Below are positions 10,967-21,748 of a DNA stretch of 64,000 bases, piece after piece (the first letter of the stretch is position 1; each line of letters begins with the position of its first letter). A program made the translations under genes and the position numbers. The notes beneath the pieces were generated by a model, which saw only the letters and a list, made by a program, of their open reading frames with translations, made no database searches and had not been told where the DNA came from. Origin of the DNA: Luzula sylvatica (lineage: Eukaryota; Streptophyta; Magnoliopsida; Poales; Juncaceae); assembly GCA_946800325.1 (NCBI GenBank), contig OX326958.1:13668992-13732991 (forward strand). The letters run 5' to 3'.

Positions 10967-13430
10967 AAAGCCCACGTTTTGTTGATTTTGTAGTTAATAT
11001 TCTTAGCGGAGTTGCTGTGTAACGGCCATGTACCCCAATTGTCTTTGAAGAGTTGAGAAGCTTTCGTGTTTTTGAGCCATGCGCGTTCGAATTTTTTAAT
11101 TGTCTTCCTTCTTTGGATGTTATTTTTCTCAAATGTTACTTTAAGAGGAGCGTGATCGGAAGTGGTCGAGGTGAATGGTGCTAGGGTGGTCTTGAGATGT
11201 AAGGAGGTGAAGTGATGGGAAAAGAATGTTCTATCGAGTCGAGATAGTGTCGGAAACTCTCTCTTGTTAGAATACGTGAATTGGCGGCCTACGAGATTGA
11301 AGGAAATACAGTTTTGGATCAACGCTAAAATGGTACGTAGGACAAACGAACGTACGCGTTCGTGGGCATACGAAACAGATTAGTAAATCTGGTATAACTT
11401 TCAGTAGGAAACTCCGATTTGAATGGTTCAAATTGGGTTAGTTATATAATGAGATTATCTAGAACTTGCATGTTGTAATATATTTCATTTGAGCGAAGTA
11501 TCAGTGTCGTTCTAATGGAATACCGAAATGGTGCGACAGTTTGACATACAGTCAGTAAAACGGCCGTAACTTTCGGGTCCGAACTCCAATTGGGCTGGGC
11601 CAAATTGGGTTAGAAAGATAATAAGATTATCTACAACTTTCGTAAATGTTCAAAGTCGGTTGGAACGATTTAATATTTTCTTTCTGACAGAATACTGAAA
11701 GGGTGTATGCAGTTTTCTGTTTGAAAAGGTGTATAGAAGATATACATACCTTTTGGCCCATCCTTATCCTATGGAGTATATATAGGATGTTTCTCTCTCT
11801 CTCTCATTAGAAAAAGTAAAAGAACAAGATAAGTTCAACCAGGAAATTAATGGAGTTAATTCAGAATTAATCCAGAAATTAAGAGACTTTAATCACTTGC
11901 TGAAAGAGTGCGAAGAGATTGAGAGAGAAAGAGAAAAGAGGAGAAAAGAGTTTTCTCCGTCCAGAGAATCGAAACGCAATCATGCAAGTTCGCCGGTGCA
12001 TCGTCTAGGCAGGTGAATCCGCGACCGAGGTGCTACGACTCACGGTGGATACGGGTAGAGGAGCGACACATGTGGCTCTTCGTTGTGATCAAACCGGAGA
12101 AGTAATCGAGTAAAGGGCTGTGGAAGCATGCGGGCATGGAACGCACGAAGACAACCCGAGGCGTGTCGAAACGGTGGGAGACGTGCGGTATGGGACGTAC
12201 GGGCTAGTCACCAACGTGACACCGAAAGGAAATAGAAGGCGGCGATCAACCCTTCGTGTGCCATCAATTTGGCACTGGTATAGATCTATCCTTCTAATTG
12301 CATCGTACCCTCGAAGTCGTGGCGTGATCTCGGGAATCGGGGAATCGGACCGGGCCTTCATTCCGCTGCGCGGGCCCGGGGTCGAGGAAATTTCCCTTTA
12401 GAGATAAACCTCCTCTAGTTGTAGGTCGTTAAGGGTCTCATTAAATAGCATGATTTCGGCCGTTGTATGGTTTCGCCCAGTGGATTCATTCATTGCCCTT
12501 ATGGCGTTGAAGTCTCCCATTAAAATCCACGGTAAGTTGGAGGTATTAAGATTATGGAGTTCTCTAAAAAAAAATTATTTTTTATCCTCTTCAGTTGGTC
12601 CATAAATGTTAGAGAGAAGAAAGGTGAAGCCATTGGAGAGCGAGAAAGTGGTGCAAAGTGCGTAGTTAGAGATTGTAACATTTAGGAGAGAGAAATCGTT
12701 GGACCATGCGGTCATGAGGCCGCCTTTAGAACCATTGGCATTCTTGAATTGCACATTATTAAATTGGGAGGTGCAAACTGATTTCATATCAAAAAAGGAG
12801 GGGGTGTCCCATTTTGTTTCTTGTAGACAAATAATATTACACTTGGTTTCGCATACCATATTTTTGACTAACTTGCATTTTTGGGGATCTCCTAATCCCC
12901 TCACATTCCAACAAAAGAGTGCTAGATAATTATATAACGACATAATAAAGTAACTTAGATAGAAGAGCACTTCTAGCTCGGGTTGATTCCATTAATATTA
13001 CTTATACGCAATATTCTTCTTCGTCTTCATAATCCACTTGTTGAGACGTATCGTCCTCAATATCAAAGCGTTGTTTTGGTTCAGCCGGCATTAAATCTGT
13101 ATGAAATGAACAAACATTCGGTAAGCCTAAATTAATTTCTTGAATTATAAATTTGGAATGAGCAGAATCCTATTAGTTGCCTTTTCCCTTTCTTGGATTT
13201 AATATTATCCAAGCCATTACTATTTGTCCGTGGTGTTTGAGATCTGTCCCCGCCCGACCCCATTATGGGGGCCGACTGTGCCATTTGCGATTGGGGTTTA
13301 TTGGGCTCGGGTATTTTCTCTGTGGCTGGCAGCCCGCAGTCCAGCCTAAGCTGGTCAATTATCCCCTGAGCAGCCAGTGGTCTGGGCATCCCAACTACTT
13401 TTTTGAAGCCATTTTTATCTTGCCCCAGAT
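10967..13430 (-). pseudogene. LINE (L1-type) ORF1 end and endonuclease, interrupted
   Basis: A non-LTR retrotransposon in three readable blocks on the minus strand. First, 13389-13132 (GSGGDRSQTPRTNSNG, then a KSKKGKRQ basic patch), probably the end of the upstream ORF. Second, 12940-12401, the endonuclease start with CWNVRGLG, the CLQETKW metal-binding block and an MGDFNAI block. Third, 11292-10967, the endonuclease end with FTYSNKREFPTLSRLDR and SDHAPL. A solo LTR (11298-12400) separates the last two blocks, and the frame is continuous across the empty site. A stop near 12573 shows decay. Reverse transcriptase is missing because the CACTA element cuts the LINE at 10966. Confidence 0.88.
11298..12400 (+). 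mobile_element. Solo copia LTR inside the LINE
   Basis: 1103-bp LTR flanked by the TSD GAGAT (11293-11297 and 12401-12405). It starts TGAAGGAAATACAG, like the minus-strand start of the copia LTRs, and shares hairpins and the GTCACCAACGTGACACCGAA block with them. Its end reads TTTCCCTTTA, where the relatives end ATTCCCAACA, so the terminal CA has decayed to TA. No internal region is present, the mark of recombination between two LTRs. The frames at 12089-12361 and 12120-12401 are shadows. Confidence 0.9.
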
Positions 13431-13632
13431 TTCACCACCTTATCCTCTATAACCTAATTAACATGGTTATTAATGCATATCATATAATTAAGAATTAACA
13501 ACCATTTGAATTAATAATTTTTAATCAGTAATAATTAATTGTTAATTATTAAATATGTATTCCATCTTAATTTTCACGTTAATTAAGTAGGTTAATCATG
13601 ATATAGAGGATGCGATGGTGAAATCTCTGGAC
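13427..13632. mobile_element. MITE-like inverted-repeat element
   Basis: About 206 bp with similar ends: CCAGATTTCACCACCTTATC on the left, and on the right the inverse of CCAGAGATTTCACCATCGCA. The arms continue through TCCTCTATA and AATTAAC. Family and target duplication are not resolved. Its left edge coincides with the last readable LINE sequence. Confidence 0.55.
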
Positions 13633-13789
13633 AAAGTAGAAATCTCTTTTTGTTTTGTTATTTCAATTTAATATTTGTCGTTTGATTGAGGAAAATTTAG
13701 TTAATTGATATGCTTTTTGTATTATTGTTGAATCCTATCATAATATAAATTTAAATATAGCGATTGGTATTTTTTTTACTAAATTTAAA

Positions 13790-13792
<3 letters not shown>

Positions 13793-13851
<59 letters not shown>

Positions 13852-13858
13852 TTTTTTT
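13793..13858. repeat. (TA)n then poly-T tract
   Basis: About 20 TA units followed by about 25 T. A simple-sequence tract with no other signal. Confidence 0.95.
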
Positions 13859-13909
13859 CAAACAATATTATATAAATAAAATAAATTCATAATTTTTGAT
13901 GGGGCAATG

Positions 13910-14480
13910 TTGGAATTAATTTTTTTTTGTGTGCCCCTGGAAAATATCATAATTCAACGTCTACCCTTCAAAATTATGAAATTTCTTAAATACCCCTATA
14001 AACCCTTCAAATATCATACATACCTCCAAATTGAACTTTTAGTTAAAAAAAATGTTATTTTTTTTCCATTTTACCCCTGTATATATATATTAGCTATTTG
14101 AAAATTTGAGAATAATATTGATTTGAGTAATGATTTTTGAAAGGAAATAATGAGATTGATTTGACAATATTAAATTTTTTTTAATGGTTTTAAATATTAT
14201 TTAAAATCAAAAGTTATTCATAATCATAGAGAAATAATTTTAAAAATTAGGTAATTAACCGATTACTAATGAAAAAGACGATGGTTTTTAGTGAGACAAT
14301 ATGAATATATGAGACATTTTAAGGATTTTATAGGAGTAATCATTATATTTGAAGGATTCAAAAAAAGTATTCGTGATATTTGAAGGATTTTGTAAGGGTA
14401 CTTGTTAAATTTCATATTTTTGAGAGGTATATACCAAATTGTGATGTTTTATACGAGTACATGTCAAATTGCGTCAGAAA
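13910..14480. mobile_element. Diverged foldback element
   Basis: The first 150 bases (ACCCTTCAAAATTATGAAAT, then CCCTTCAAATATCA) match the inverse of 14330-14470 with moderate divergence. The TA-rich middle is unpaired. Ends are not sharp and I find no TSD. The ORF at 13907-14101 is not a gene. Confidence 0.45.
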
Positions 14481-14482
14481 AT

Positions 14483-15960
14483 ATTGGAGATGGAGAAAAT
14501 TTTTCTTTATTGTTTACATAAATACATTGCATTGGTATTTGAGAATTACCAACTGAAAATAAGGATAATTTTTTCATTATGATGGAAAAAGAAAAAGTTT
14601 GGCTAGCCAGTTAATAGTAATTAATTAATAGACATTTATTTATGAGCCTATATGGTGTTTCTCAAATTCTCTCAAACATCATTTATATCATCAATTTATC
14701 AACACCATTATTTTGGACCCAATTTTGTACAATTTCTTTGTGCCAGATCATCATTTTTTCATCATTTTTTTTTAACCATTAGATTATGATACGTGAAAAA
14801 ATTTAGACCATTGATTACTCATTGATTTTTTATAAACATTTTTTCTTTGCAGTCATTTAAGTGTCTCTTATTTTACACTATGTTTTAAGGATTCTTAGAA
14901 AGCAACATCATCATATATTAATGATGTGGACTATTATAATTGGTTAGGTTCATGTTAAACTAAGTTTATTCAATTGTTTACCATTTCACATAAGATTACA
15001 TGATCAAATATGAATCCAATGGAAGATGAAAAGTTTATATATGTAATTCTAATAACTTCATATGTGATATATTATAAACATATAACACATAGTAGTATTA
15101 TTTTTAGAATTTTAATTTAAATTTTTTATCAAACTTATTCTTTTTATTTTCTCTTTATTTTTACATCCATATTAACATAGTTCATACATACCATTTTCCA
15201 TAATTTGAATTTGTAAAAATAGAATGTAAAATTACAATGCAAAAAATGCATTTTTTACAAAATAAAATTTTAATTATTTTATTTACATAATAGAATTTTA
15301 AATATTAATATTTACTTTTTAAAATTATAATAAAACAAATTTAATATTAATCGTTTTGAAAAATAATAGAAATAAAAAATGTTTATCCATCGAAATAATT
15401 TCTTAAATTTATAAACACTTATCAAATAATATAATAATGTTATTTTTAAAAATATAAAATTTTAAAAAATCATATGATAGAAAATTATTTATGTTTATGC
15501 TTATGCTAAATTAATTTTTATATTATTTATTAAATTACTTTCACCATTAAGTTTGATATTATTTATAATTTTCATTGTATTTTTAATCAATAACAAATTA
15601 TTAGTACTGTATAATTAATGGTATGTTATGTTTGTTGTATGATTCATTATTTTTTATATTTGATATTTTATTAAATAAACAATGATATTATATTTGTTGT
15701 TATGTTTTTTTTGTAAAATCACGTTATACATCATATATTATTATACAATGACATTAATATAAGTGTTATTATTTGATTAAGAAAATGATTTTTTTTTCAT
15801 TATAATGTAAAATAATTGTAAAACATATACATAATCATAGACAAATTAGTTCAAATAATTATATTATGAAATAGTATTATCGATATTATTATATTTATAT
15901 GTATTTTGTATTACAATGAAAAACATAATTAATGTCCTCGTTGTGTAGCGCGAGTATTCT
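14483..15960. other. AT-rich stretch, nothing recognised
   Basis: Very AT-rich sequence with many stops in all frames and no inverted repeats, terminal motifs or coding similarity that I can support. Confidence 0.6.
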
Positions 15961-15965
15961 TCATG

Positions 15966-16126
15966 TTAACAATTAATTAGCATATTAATTAACAAAAAAA
16001 TATTTGATTAACAGTTAATTGATATATAATTAAAGTACATATGAATTAACAATTCTTAATCAATATATATTAACCACTAATTGAGTATTTTTTTTGTTAA
16101 TTATCATGTCAATTAATTGTTAATTA
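15966..16126. mobile_element. Short palindromic MITE
   Basis: About 160 bp, nearly all self-complementary. The left end TTAACAATTAATTAGCATAT pairs with the inverse of the right end (ATTAACAATTAATTGACATG), and both continue into ATTAACAAAAAAA. It ends ten bases before the next inverted-repeat element. Confidence 0.65.
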
Positions 16127-16135
16127 AAGACACAG

Positions 16136-17855
16136 GGCATGTTTGATTTGAGGGATTTTGATGTAGTGTAGTCACAAATCCTGGATATATGTTCAAATCC
16201 CATGTTTGATTTTATAGATGCATGCATTTTGATGTATTTTGAGGATGGAATCCCTGGATATTGTAATACAGAAAATAATTTGGGATAACAAAATACATGG
16301 ACGGGAGTGTATCCTCCTCCACTCTAGCGCCATTTTTCTGTTCTTCTCATCTCTTATCGATCGATTTCCTCTCTTCCCGAGTAATCTCCCATCTACTTCG
16401 TGTCTTCTCGATGACCACCAGGAACTGTAAGTTTCCTCTCTCTTGCACAAACAGTTCGTCAAAATCTCTAGCTAGTTCCCCTACCTCTCTTTGGCTCTTC
16501 TTGTTACTTGAACAAGTTGCAAATTACCAAGATAATTCATTAGTTTTTTTGTTTCTATGTCATTAGTTAAGATTCCGTATCAGGATCAATTTTAATAAAC
16601 AAAGCTTATTTTCGCAATTTAAGCATAAACAAGAGCATCCTCCATTTCTCGTTGATTTAAGAACTTATTCTAGTACATAAGTTTGGTATGCCATCATCAG
16701 CATCAAGCTTGTTTTTCGAGTTATTTCGAGGTAATATTACAATTTTTCTATGTTGTAGTCATGGTGTTCGACAAAATGCTTATCTAAGATAGGATGCAAA
16801 TGTTTTATATGTTTAAGCTCAAAATCATTTTGTGTACCAGTTACTCAGTTAGTCTTGAGTTGAAAACCCCTCAAATCAATCATGCCCTCGATTTCAAGGT
16901 TTCGAAGCTTCTGCCTCTCATCACTCGTCTGCTAAAAAATCTTCTTTGTGCTAATTCGAGGTAATTCTTGTAATTTCTTAACCCAAATATAATTTCGACA
17001 AAATCTGAAATTTCTTGTTGTTCCTATTGTGTCGTTTTGTATCTATTAATTTGGATTCTTCAACTATGCAGGGGCTCTTTTAAGTATGCAGGATTTCTGC
17101 ATTTATTAATTTGTGCAATTTCTCGACAATAAAGGATATTTTTGCAATTTCAACTTCTCTATTTTTGCAAATTTAACTTCTCTGGACAATACAGATAGAG
17201 ATTAGATGATGAATTTAGATACATATCAATATCAATTTAGGGGTAGTGATTATTAATTATTTGATGTTTTAATTCTCGACGAAGTCCAATTTATGCTCCA
17301 ACGAAACGAAGAAGCTCAACATCGGGCAAATAGTGGAATTCATCCGGTTATATTTCATGTTAATTTAAATTTGGTATGTAATTTTCGATCGTATTTGTGA
17401 TAATTATTTTAATTGTGGTAATTTTGCAGGTTAAATTTTAATTTAATTAGTATTATTATTTCTTAAATGTTATAGTATCATTTGCATGAAATATGTAATA
17501 ATCATGAATTAGTTTTATATTCATCTTAAAACTAATAAAAAATATTTGAGTTATTATGCATGTTTAATTATCAATTAAACTATCAATTAAACTATCAATT
17601 AAAACTAATAAAAAATATTTCATTTCATGAAATATGTTTAATTATCAATGAAATTCATCTATAACTAACTAGAATTCAATATTAAAATCATGAATTTTAC
17701 ATAGAAAATCAAACAAAGAATTTTGTATCCATGATTTCAAATACAATTAATCAAACAACTAAGATGTATTCTCATATGCATGGATAACAAAATACATGTA
17801 TTTCATATATACATGTATCTCAAAATCCCTCAAAATCCCTCAAATCAAACATGCC
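16136..17855. mobile_element. Non-autonomous DNA transposon with 26-bp perfect inverted ends
   Basis: The left end GGCATGTTTGATTTGAGGGA matches the inverse of the right end exactly for 26 bp, and the right end also repeats its inner CTCAAAATCC unit. The 1.7-kb interior has gene-like leader composition near 16290-16440, with a donor-like AACTGTAAGT, and a short open stretch near 17276-17340. I see no transposase. The flanking bases do not form a clear target duplication. The termini resemble PIF/Harbinger or hAT ends in style only. Confidence 0.75.
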
Positions 17856-18990
17856 AAAGAATGTTGGGGAGGATTTGAGGGGCATAGTATAATTATTCTT
17901 GATTTATTATCATCTTTTATTCTCGTTTCATTTCAGATCAAAGCACTAAAAGAAAAGACTTCAAATCAAATAAAATTAAGATCAGATCTGGATTCTTCTC
18001 ATTCTCCTGATCAAAATGATATGTTCATATATTAATATTTTAGATAAAGAACGAGAGGAATTGAAGAGAGAGAAAGTAAAGAATGGTACGTCCCTGAACA
18101 GGTTGGGCGAAAAGTGGTTCACAAAGACTGAGTGGTGGCTAGCTTGTTTAGGACTTCGGTGAGAACAACTTATATTTTGGGTCCCTAAACGTGTTACGTC
18201 AAGCCCACCACCATTTTTAATCGGCGTATCCACGATATATCCTTTCCTACTCTATCAAATGATGGTTATCTATACAAGAGTCAATGTGTAATGGGAAAGC
18301 TGGGATGTGATATATGAGAATTGCATTTAGAACGGATTTAACGACCGTCAATTTTGTCCCGGTAAATGAGATTTTACCCTTCAATGATGCCAATTGAGAT
18401 TATATTTTCTTTAAATTAATTCGCCTTTTTATTCTTTTTGTTTTAAACTTTTAATCCTCTCGTTGTTTATGCAGATCAATTCAATTGTATTATTTTGTTA
18501 CAAATAATATAATTAAAACTTTTATATTAATTAGTAAAATTAATTTTATGATCATATAAAATATAAATCATTATATTTTTATACAAAATTAGATGCATCA
18601 TGGAAGTGTTACAAAATTAAGAAAAGTTGAGTTAAGAGGTTATGAGAGAGAATAATGAGAATTAACGAGGTTATGAAGGAGGAATAAACTCATATGAGTT
18701 ATCTTCATCTTTTGATTTGTTTTCTTTATCTATAGGTTTGTTCAACAACATGAATTATGATGTAACGATGAAAAAAGAAGAAAGAAATAATTTTATTCTG
18801 CCGAACAAAAATGAAGGAAAATAAAATAAACAAGGGGACAAGTGGTTTCACTCTACTCGAAAGAATGATTGTGATAGAGAAAAAAAACTCGTTTTTGAAA
18901 ATATATACGCATATGAACAAGATCTAGTAAAAATACATTTTTTGAAACAGTCCGCCATTTTTCAATAATTCGTAAATACGAAAAATATAA
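17856..18990. other. No gene recognised
   Basis: Mixed AT-rich sequence. Short frames at 17982-18233 and 18726-18920 have no recognisable domains. No convincing repeat structure. Confidence 0.5.
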
Positions 18991-19020
18991 ATCATTCATA
19001 TGGAAAACACATCTTCACAA

Positions 19021-19021
<1 letters not shown>

Positions 19022-19057
<36 letters not shown>
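19022..19057. repeat. (AAT)n microsatellite
   Basis: About 12 AAT units, downstream of the F-box pseudogene copy. A shorter tract sits at the same place downstream of the intact copy (about 21617-21640), so it was part of the duplicated unit. Confidence 0.95.
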
Positions 19058-19058
<1 letters not shown>

Positions 19059-19326
19059 TGACGATGACATTTTTTTATTAAATAAATAATGTTGCATGAC
19101 ATAATCTTCGTATCTAAGACATAGATCTTGAGCATAACATTTTCAACGCGATCATGTTGGTATGCAAGGAGCCACACTAGTACAAACAAGGCACAAACCA
19201 TACCGCCAGGGGTAAATATGTTCGGTAAGGTAATATTTGCGTATTGTTGCTTTTCAAGTCATACCGTACAAGATTAAAGATATTATACGAATTTCTTTCT
19301 AGCAAGTAGATGCAATTCCCTGTAAA

Positions 19327-20760
19327 CAGGGGCGGATCCAGGAATGAATATTAGGGGGGGGGGGGGGGGGGGGGAGATAAATTAAGTAACTAAGAACTTT
19401 TTAATTAGTAAATATAAGGAAAAAGTCTGATTTTAATCTCTCGTCTATTGTTATCGTTCACTATGGTCCTTAATTTATTTTTGGAGCCACTTTTCACCTT
19501 CATCTTTTTTAAATGTTAATTTTGGTCTCTCCATTAATTAACGGTTGATAAGGCAGTTAAATTTTAATGAGCTAGCAAATAATGTGGCAAAAATTGATGA
19601 TATGACAATAAAATTTGTAAAAAATATAATCTTTTCTTTCTTATTTTCTATTTTCTATGTTTTGAATCACGAGAAAATCGTTTTTTTCCTAAAAATCAAT
19701 TAGTGCCTAAATCCTAAATTTTTTTGTTTTTTCTCTTATTTCACAAAATCTTTTTTTTTAGTTTTCCCAAAATCAATTAACGTCAAAAATCTCTCATTTT
19801 TTTAGGGTTTAGGCGCTAATTGATTTTGCGCAAAACTGATTTTCTCGGGATTCAATACATAGAAAAGAAAAGAAAGATAAAAATTATATTTTTTCAAATT
19901 TTATTGCCAGGTCATCAATTTTAGCCACACCATTTACCAAACACTTCGTTGGTTTTCTTGCAGGAGCTCATGACATTTAACACCGCTTCATTAAAATTTA
20001 ACTGTCACGTCATCCGTTAACTAATGTAGAGAGCAAAATGAACATTTAAAAATAACTAAGGTGTAAAGTGATTCAAATAATAAATTAGGGGGTAAAGTGA
20101 ACAATAACAATAGATGACGGACTAAAATCAAAATTTTCCTAAATATAACTTAACATTTGATCATAAAACATAACACGCAAAAACACAAAAATACATAACG
20201 TTACCAATATATAATAAACATTCAAAATATGTTAATATAACAAATATATAATAAAAACTAGCTATTTATTTAAGACGAAAAAAATACGTCTTATTTGCAT
20301 CATATTGAAATTGTTTATTATAAATAATCTTAATAATTTGTTATTGGAAGAGTATTCGGGGATTTTGAATGAAAATATTTATGAATTTTGAATAAAAAAA
20401 AGTAACAAAGTGGGGTAATTTGGGGAAGATAGACGATGGGTTCACAAAGAAAAGACGAATGAAAGGTTTGGAAATTAAAATGAGGATGCTTGTTAAAGTT
20501 AAGTTTGCAATTCACCCACGTTTGATTGGACTTCGGCTTTGGGCTTTAGACAGAAATTTATTCAATTAAAAAGTGACATGACAAACTTAGGGAATGACAA
20601 ACTTAGCAACTTAGAAAAATAATATTTTGACACTTTATTTCAATTAAAAAGTGAGATGAAAAACTTGGGAAATAACAAACTTAGAAAGCACTACTATTAA
20701 CAAATTTCGTAAAAGTAAGGGGTGGCCACGCCCCGTTCGTCCCTCCTAAATCCGTCACTG
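19327..20760. mobile_element. hAT-type element inserted in the F-box duplicate
   Basis: 1434 bp. The left end CAGGGGCGGATCCAGGA and the inverse of the right end CAGTGACGGATTTAGGA are diverged inverted repeats of a common plant hAT type (CAGNGGCGGA). An 8-bp TSD with one mismatch flanks it: CCTGTAAA (19319-19326) and CATGTAAA (20761-20768). The intact F-box paralog, with CCCTGTAAACCC, shows the empty site. It carries no transposase; a 22-base G tract lies just inside the left end and a foldback element fills its first half. Confidence 0.88.
19417..20139. mobile_element. Foldback element nested in the hAT element
   Basis: About 720 bp, self-complementary over nearly its full length. The left arm (AGGAAAAAGTCTGATTTTAA, TCTATTGTTATCGTTCACTA) pairs with the inverse of the right end (GGAAAATTTTGATTTTAGTC, TCTATTGTTATTGTTCACTT). 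The flanks share TAAATATA (19409-19416 and 20140-20147), a candidate 8-bp TSD. Confidence 0.75.
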
Positions 20761-21070
20761 CATGTAAACCCATCGTAATCACTAGCCTTCAAACAAAAAC
20801 CATGACATTGATCCATGAAAATCATGTAGTCCCCGATATCTAGTGTCTTCACCCAACATGAATTTTCACCATCTTCCTTCAACAGGTATATAACAAATTC
20901 ACATTCCGCGGACCATGGTTCATACACTAGCCCAAACATATCACCGTGCACCTCGATTAAGTACTCAAATTGGTATGATGTTGGATTTGGAACAACTAAT
21001 AGTTCTTCTCCATTTTTGGCATTCAAAATCTTGGTGGTCCCATTATGAGAACAGAACAATCTTCCCATTA

Positions 21071-21290
21071 TGTGTATATTCTGTGTCAGAATAACCCATT
21101 GGTCCGTCACGACGGACCAACCAGTCCGTCATGACGGACTATGTTATTTCTGTCAGATTTGCATAATCTTATTATGCATACAATCGTTTCGACGAACGCG
21201 TACGTTCATCTATCATCATGTGTGCAATCTACTAGTTGATCTATTATTGTATTTCTTTCAACTATCTGGTATGAGAATCGCCGATGACGA
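21071..21290 (+). mobile_element. Possible short LTR with primer site
   Basis: The sequence starts TGTGTATATTCTG where the F-box similarity ends, contains perfect hairpins (GGTCCGTCACGACGGACC, AGTCCGTCATGACGGACT, TGCATAATCTTATTATGCA) and ends ATTGTATTTCTTTCA. Six bases later comes TGGTATGAGA, two changes from the start of the copia primer site. It may be the left end of a small non-autonomous retroelement (TRIM). I see no matching second LTR. Confidence 0.4.
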
Positions 21291-21748
21291 TATCGAATGC
21301 ATCTTCCCGTGTGGTGGTTGTTTCAATATGTAATCTTTATTACATACTTAGCTTCCAAACTTGAAAACATGTATCTGTTGTTAATAAATCAAAACCATCA
21401 ACTTGCAAGCATACTAATCTGAGTACATAACTTTCATAGATAAGTATGTTTGTCTCCACAAATACCATATGTACTACTAAAGATTATTTTTCTTTTTAGA
21501 ATGAAATTTCATTGATTCATGGTTCTACTATCAAAGTCACATACTTCGATGATATGATTGAGATTGTCATTCGTGATTTATTATTTTGTAACTAAAATAA
21601 AAATCCAATAGACATAATAATAATAATAATAATATTGTTGTAATAATGATGATAAACTTTATTAAATAAATAATGTTTCATTACATAATCTTCCGTATCT
21701 CGAGTATAACATTTTGAATGCGATCAGGTTGGTATGCAAGGAGCCACA

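Larger units (their letters stand above)
19177..21068 (-). pseudogene. F-box/DUF295 duplicate, 5'-truncated and split by a hAT element
   Basis: A second copy of the C-terminal third of the F-box gene at 21749-22765, on the same strand and very similar, including 3' flank. Coding blocks are 21068-20769 (GRLFCSHNGTTKILNAKNG onward, to KASDYDGFT) and 19326-19177 (GNCIYLLERN to the WFVPCLY end). A hAT element (19327-20760) sits between them; apart from it the frame is open to the native stop at 19177. The 5' part, including the F-box, is missing: similarity stops at about 21068, where retroelement-like sequence starts. The 137-residue frame at 20697-21110 mixes gene, hAT and retroelement codons and is not a real protein. 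Confidence 0.9.

Noticed and set aside
20697..21110. A 137-codon F-box-like protein
   Set aside because: Its first codons come from the retroelement-like piece and its last from the hAT end. Only the middle is F-box/DUF295 sequence.
21093..21149. GGTCCGTCACGACGGACC and AGTCCGTCATGACGGACT as operators of the F-box gene
   Set aside because: They lie in a retroelement-like piece downstream of the intact gene and resemble the hairpins seen in the LTRs here.
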